Shown: in pieces, positions 5,351-6,491 of the stretch
Layout: each line of letters starts with the position of its first letter
Position numbering within the stretch: the stretch's first letter is position 1
Source: Methanolinea sp.
GTDB lineage: Archaea > Halobacteriota > Methanomicrobia > Methanomicrobiales > Methanospirillaceae
Assembly: GCA_013331225.1 (NCBI GenBank)
Contig: DUGV01000141.1
Location: forward strand, 1-6,491
DNA: 6,491 nucleotides
Direction: 5' to 3'
The notes under the pieces: model-generated
Seen by the model: the letters and a program-made list of their open reading frames with translations, nothing else
Databases searched by the model: none
What the model was told of the DNA's origin: nothing
Made by a program: the position numbers and the translations under genes

Positions 5351-5968
5351 TCAGACAAGCACCCGTTCCGTGAACACGATGGAACCGGAGACGCGGGTGA
5401 TCCTGACCTTGACTTTCTGACCCGGCTTTCCACCGGGGATATACAGGATATACCGCCCCATCCTCACCACGCCGTCGCCTCTCCGGCTCACAGACTGGAC
5501 CTCAAGGTCGAGGATCGCACCTTCTGAGATCTCATTTGTGACCGGCTCAGTCCGGGCTTTCCTCTTCCTCACCGGGCGGTGACCTCCGCAGGCATCGCAA
5601 CGCAGGAGGAGGACACGGTCGTCCTTCACGAGGCGGGTGTCAGGTTTCCCGCACTCGGAACAGATGACATAATCATCCACGTACCCCTTCACCAGGGAGT
5701 TGATCAGCGCCGCCTCAAATTTCCCGTTGAAGATGGCGCGGGTGCCGTCAATCTTGCCGGCAGTGCCGAGTTCGCCGAGGAGGAATTTCATCAGGTGATC
5801 CTTGTCGCGGCGGACGGTATCGGCGATCTCCGAGAAATTTTCGAGCACGGTTGTCTTTCCTTCGATATACGACCTCGCCTCCGGCACCGTGAACCGCTCC
5901 ACCGATTCGGTCGGCTCGGTCAGGTGGGAATAGGCTTTTTTCAGGAGTGTCTCGTACGGCTCAACCAT
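5351..5968 (-). CDS. eif2b: Translation initiation factor aIF2 subunit beta with C-terminal TRAM domain
   Basis: aIF2-beta is part of the heterotrimer that carries initiator Met-tRNA to the small ribosomal subunit. The 205 residues hold an N-terminal helix that binds the gamma subunit (about 3-16), a central alpha-beta domain with NFSEIA (44-49) and [14 protein letters not shown] (58-71), and a C4 zinc ribbon with C103, C106, C124 and C127 ([10 protein letters not shown] then CDACG). The usual archaeal protein ends shortly after the ribbon at about 140 residues. Here a basic linker (RKRKAR) leads to a TRAM domain at about 146-203 ([33 protein letters not shown]), a small beta-barrel RNA-binding fold known from tRNA-modifying enzymes. 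To my knowledge this fusion occurs in other methanogens and in haloarchaea. The ATG at 5968 fits the family's N-terminus. Confidence 0.95.
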   Translation of the reverse strand: MVEPYETLLKKAYSHLTEPTESVERFTVPEARSYIEGKTTVLENFSEIADTVRRDKDHLMKFLLGELGTAGKIDGTRAIFNGKFEAALINSLVKGYVDDYVICSECGKPDTRLVKDDRVLLLRCDACGGHRPVRKRKARTEPVTNEISEGAILDLEVQSVSRRGDGVVRMGRYILYIPGGKPGQKVKVRITRVSGSIVFTERVLV

Positions 5969-5972
5969 AGTA

Positions 5973-6000
5973 CTTATATAAGGTGTCCAGGTGTAAAAAA
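5973..6000 (-). promoter_or_regulatory. Promoter region of aIF2-beta with two TATA-like elements and a direct repeat
   Basis: Two A/T elements lie upstream of the ATG at 5968. The palindrome CTTATATAAG (5973-5982) looks like the better TATA box but ends only 5 nt from the ATG, too near for normal spacing. A T-run with sequence TTTTTTACA (5992-6000, minus strand) has the distance expected for a leaderless start at the ATG. Between them AGGTGT occurs twice (5981-5986 and 5989-5994) as a direct repeat with an 8-base period. Confidence 0.4.
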
Positions 6001-6007
6001 TGCCCCC

Positions 6008-6085
6008 TCACGGGACCGGACGTTTCCTCTTTTTCACAGGCTTCCGTACAGGCAAACCGTTCTCCTCCGTAAGACTCGCCTGCAA
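6008..6085 (-). CDS. Doubtful small ORF with a strongly basic C-terminal tail
   Basis: On the minus strand a TTG at 6083-6085 could open a 25-codon frame ending with TGA at 6008-6010. Its product would be acidic-polar at first (SLTEENG) and then strongly basic (RKPVKKRKRPVP). A second in-frame TTG lies six bases after GGAGGAG, a good Shine-Dalgarno match. There is no ATG or GTG, the frame is very short, and the third-position G/C preference is weaker than in the neighbours. The orderly composition is the only reason it is listed. It could instead be leader RNA of aIF2-beta. Confidence 0.15.
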   Translation of the reverse strand: MQASLTEENGLPVRKPVKKRKRPVP

Positions 6086-6167
6086 GTAAAGGGATCACGG
6101 GGGCAAAGCTCCCTGCTGTCACTTTGCATAACGGATATCGTCAAGGATTAAGGCCCGGGGCCCGGTC

Positions 6168-6190
6168 GCGATGCCGGGGACAGGCATCGC
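6168..6190. repeat. Hairpin, perfect 8-bp inverted repeat
   Basis: GCGATGCC (6168-6175) and GGCATCGC (6183-6190) pair perfectly around the 7-base loop GGGGACA. The stem has six G:C pairs and is directly preceded by the GC-rich block GGCCCGGGGCCC. No U-run follows immediately on either strand, so it is not an obvious terminator. Confidence 0.6.
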
Positions 6191-6325
6191 TCTCTCAATT
6201 CACGCTGTTCTCACGCTTTTTGACCTGGAAACCAAAAAACACCTTCATGTGATGATTGAAAAGGAATACCGGTTAACTTATGAAAAAAATACATGACTCT
6301 CATCGAGACACACGCATACGCATTC

Positions 6326-6350
6326 ATGGAAATGCCACAGGCATTTTCAT
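6326..6350. repeat. Hairpin, 11-bp stem with a 3-base loop downstream of ilvC
   Basis: ATGGAAATGCC (6326-6336) pairs with GGCATTTTCAT (6340-6350) around ACA; only one position is a G-T wobble. On the ilvC transcript it comes just after the T8 run, so it would form in any read-through RNA and could protect or process the 3' end. Confidence 0.55.
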
Positions 6351-6352
6351 TG

Positions 6353-6360
6353 AAAAAAAA
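6353..6360 (-). terminator. T8 terminator of ilvC
   Basis: Nine bases after the ilvC stop the minus strand has an unbroken run of eight T. U-runs of this length are sufficient for archaeal intrinsic termination. A second run of seven T at 6283-6289 could act as a backup. Confidence 0.65.
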
Positions 6361-6369
6361 CATGGGTCT

Positions 6370-6491
6370 TTATTGTTTTTTGAACTGGGGCATCATCGCC
6401 CTGACCTCTTTTCCCACCTGCTCGACCAGGTGCTCCTCATCAGCCCTGGTGAGGGCATTGAAGACCGGGCGGTTCACCAGGTTCTCAAGCA
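6370..6491 (-). CDS. ilvC: Ketol-acid reductoisomerase, C-terminal fragment cut by the window edge
   Basis: Only the last 39 codons are present, ending with TAA at 6370-6372. The motif [20 protein letters not shown] followed by GKEVRAMMP matches, from memory, the C-terminal end of class I ketol-acid reductoisomerases (consensus about N-x-x-x-RP-x-FNA, EEH-x-IE-x-VG-x-x-LR-x-MMP). This enzyme uses NADPH and magnesium to convert acetolactate to dihydroxyisovalerate in valine, leucine and isoleucine synthesis. The conserved Glu/His-containing segment helps close the metal-binding helical domain. The NADPH domain and most catalytic residues lie outside the window, so completeness cannot be judged. 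Confidence 0.8.
   Translation of the reverse strand, partial: LENLVNRPVFNALTRADEEHLVEQVGKEVRAMMPQFKKQ

Larger units (their letters stand above)
5969..6369. other. 401-base spacer between ilvC and aIF2-beta
   Basis: Both flanking genes are on the minus strand, so this spacer should hold the ilvC terminator and the aIF2-beta promoter. I see T-runs on the minus strand at 6353-6360, 6283-6289 and 6233-6238, two perfect or near-perfect hairpins (6168-6190 and 6326-6350), a weaker stem (GCAAAG 6103-6108 with CTTTGC 6122-6127), and a GC-rich palindrome-like block at 6152-6163. The part from about 6200 to 6369 is more A/T-rich than the coding DNA. No convincing protein gene is present; one doubtful basic sORF is listed separately. 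A small RNA gene is possible but not shown. Confidence 0.6.

Noticed and set aside
6000..6089. Plus-strand frame of 29 codons starting ATG near the predicted rightward start of the CTTATATAAG element
   Set aside because: It is very short, has no ribosome-binding site or recognisable composition, and depends on an unproven promoter.
6103..6127. Stem GCAAAG/CTTTGC with a 13-base loop as a regulatory RNA
   Set aside because: Six base pairs with a large loop are expected by chance in a spacer of this size; no conserved motif accompanies it.
5579..6151. Plus-strand frame of 190 codons overlapping aIF2-beta and the spacer
   Set aside because: Most of it is antisense to aIF2-beta, and the part beyond the gene shows no coding character.
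6249..6300. Possible C/D box guide RNA, because GTGATGA at 6249-6255 matches a C box
   Set aside because: No CTGA D box follows at a suitable distance and no C'/D' pair is present.

Overview
The window looks like chromosomal DNA of a GC-rich methanogenic archaeon, most likely of the Methanomicrobiales type. That placement is inferred from gene content and not from a database match. Archaeal signs are: tRNA genes without an encoded CCA end (seen directly for tRNA-Asn); A/T-rich TATA elements about 25-35 nt upstream of starts and few clear Shine-Dalgarno sites; an archaeal RNA polymerase subunit L; an archaeal aIF2-beta carrying a C-terminal TRAM domain; and a type 2 (archaeal/eukaryotic class) methionine aminopeptidase. 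I see no insertion sequence, integrase, CRISPR array or frameshifted gene.

Layout. Positions 1-161, minus strand: a tRNA-Asn(GTT) followed by a CAT-anticodon tRNA (probably AUA-reading Ile2). Positions 259-803, minus strand: a two-gene unit with a small two-helix membrane protein whose stop overlaps the start of a winged-helix regulator. Positions 804-864: a compact divergent promoter region. Positions 865-4922, plus strand: four closely spaced genes: an M24B Xaa-Pro peptidase-like protein, methionine aminopeptidase, a single-module AAA ATPase with an unrecognised N-terminal domain, and a PhnP-like metallo-beta-lactamase-fold phosphodiesterase. Positions 5006-5281, plus strand: rpoL behind its own strong TATA box. 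Positions 5351-5968, minus strand: aIF2-beta, convergent with rpoL. Positions 5969-6369: a 401-base spacer with a U-tract terminator, hairpins and a promoter. Positions 6370-6491, minus strand: the C-terminal end of ketol-acid reductoisomerase (ilvC), cut by the window edge.

How the genes fit together. Most of the window is housekeeping for translation, transcription and protein maturation. The least explained parts are the AAA ATPase/PhnP-like pair (one base apart, so very probably co-expressed) and the membrane protein/winged-helix pair reading away from the peptidase operon. These two pairs are the best candidates for something undescribed. The evidence for a new system is only suggestive.
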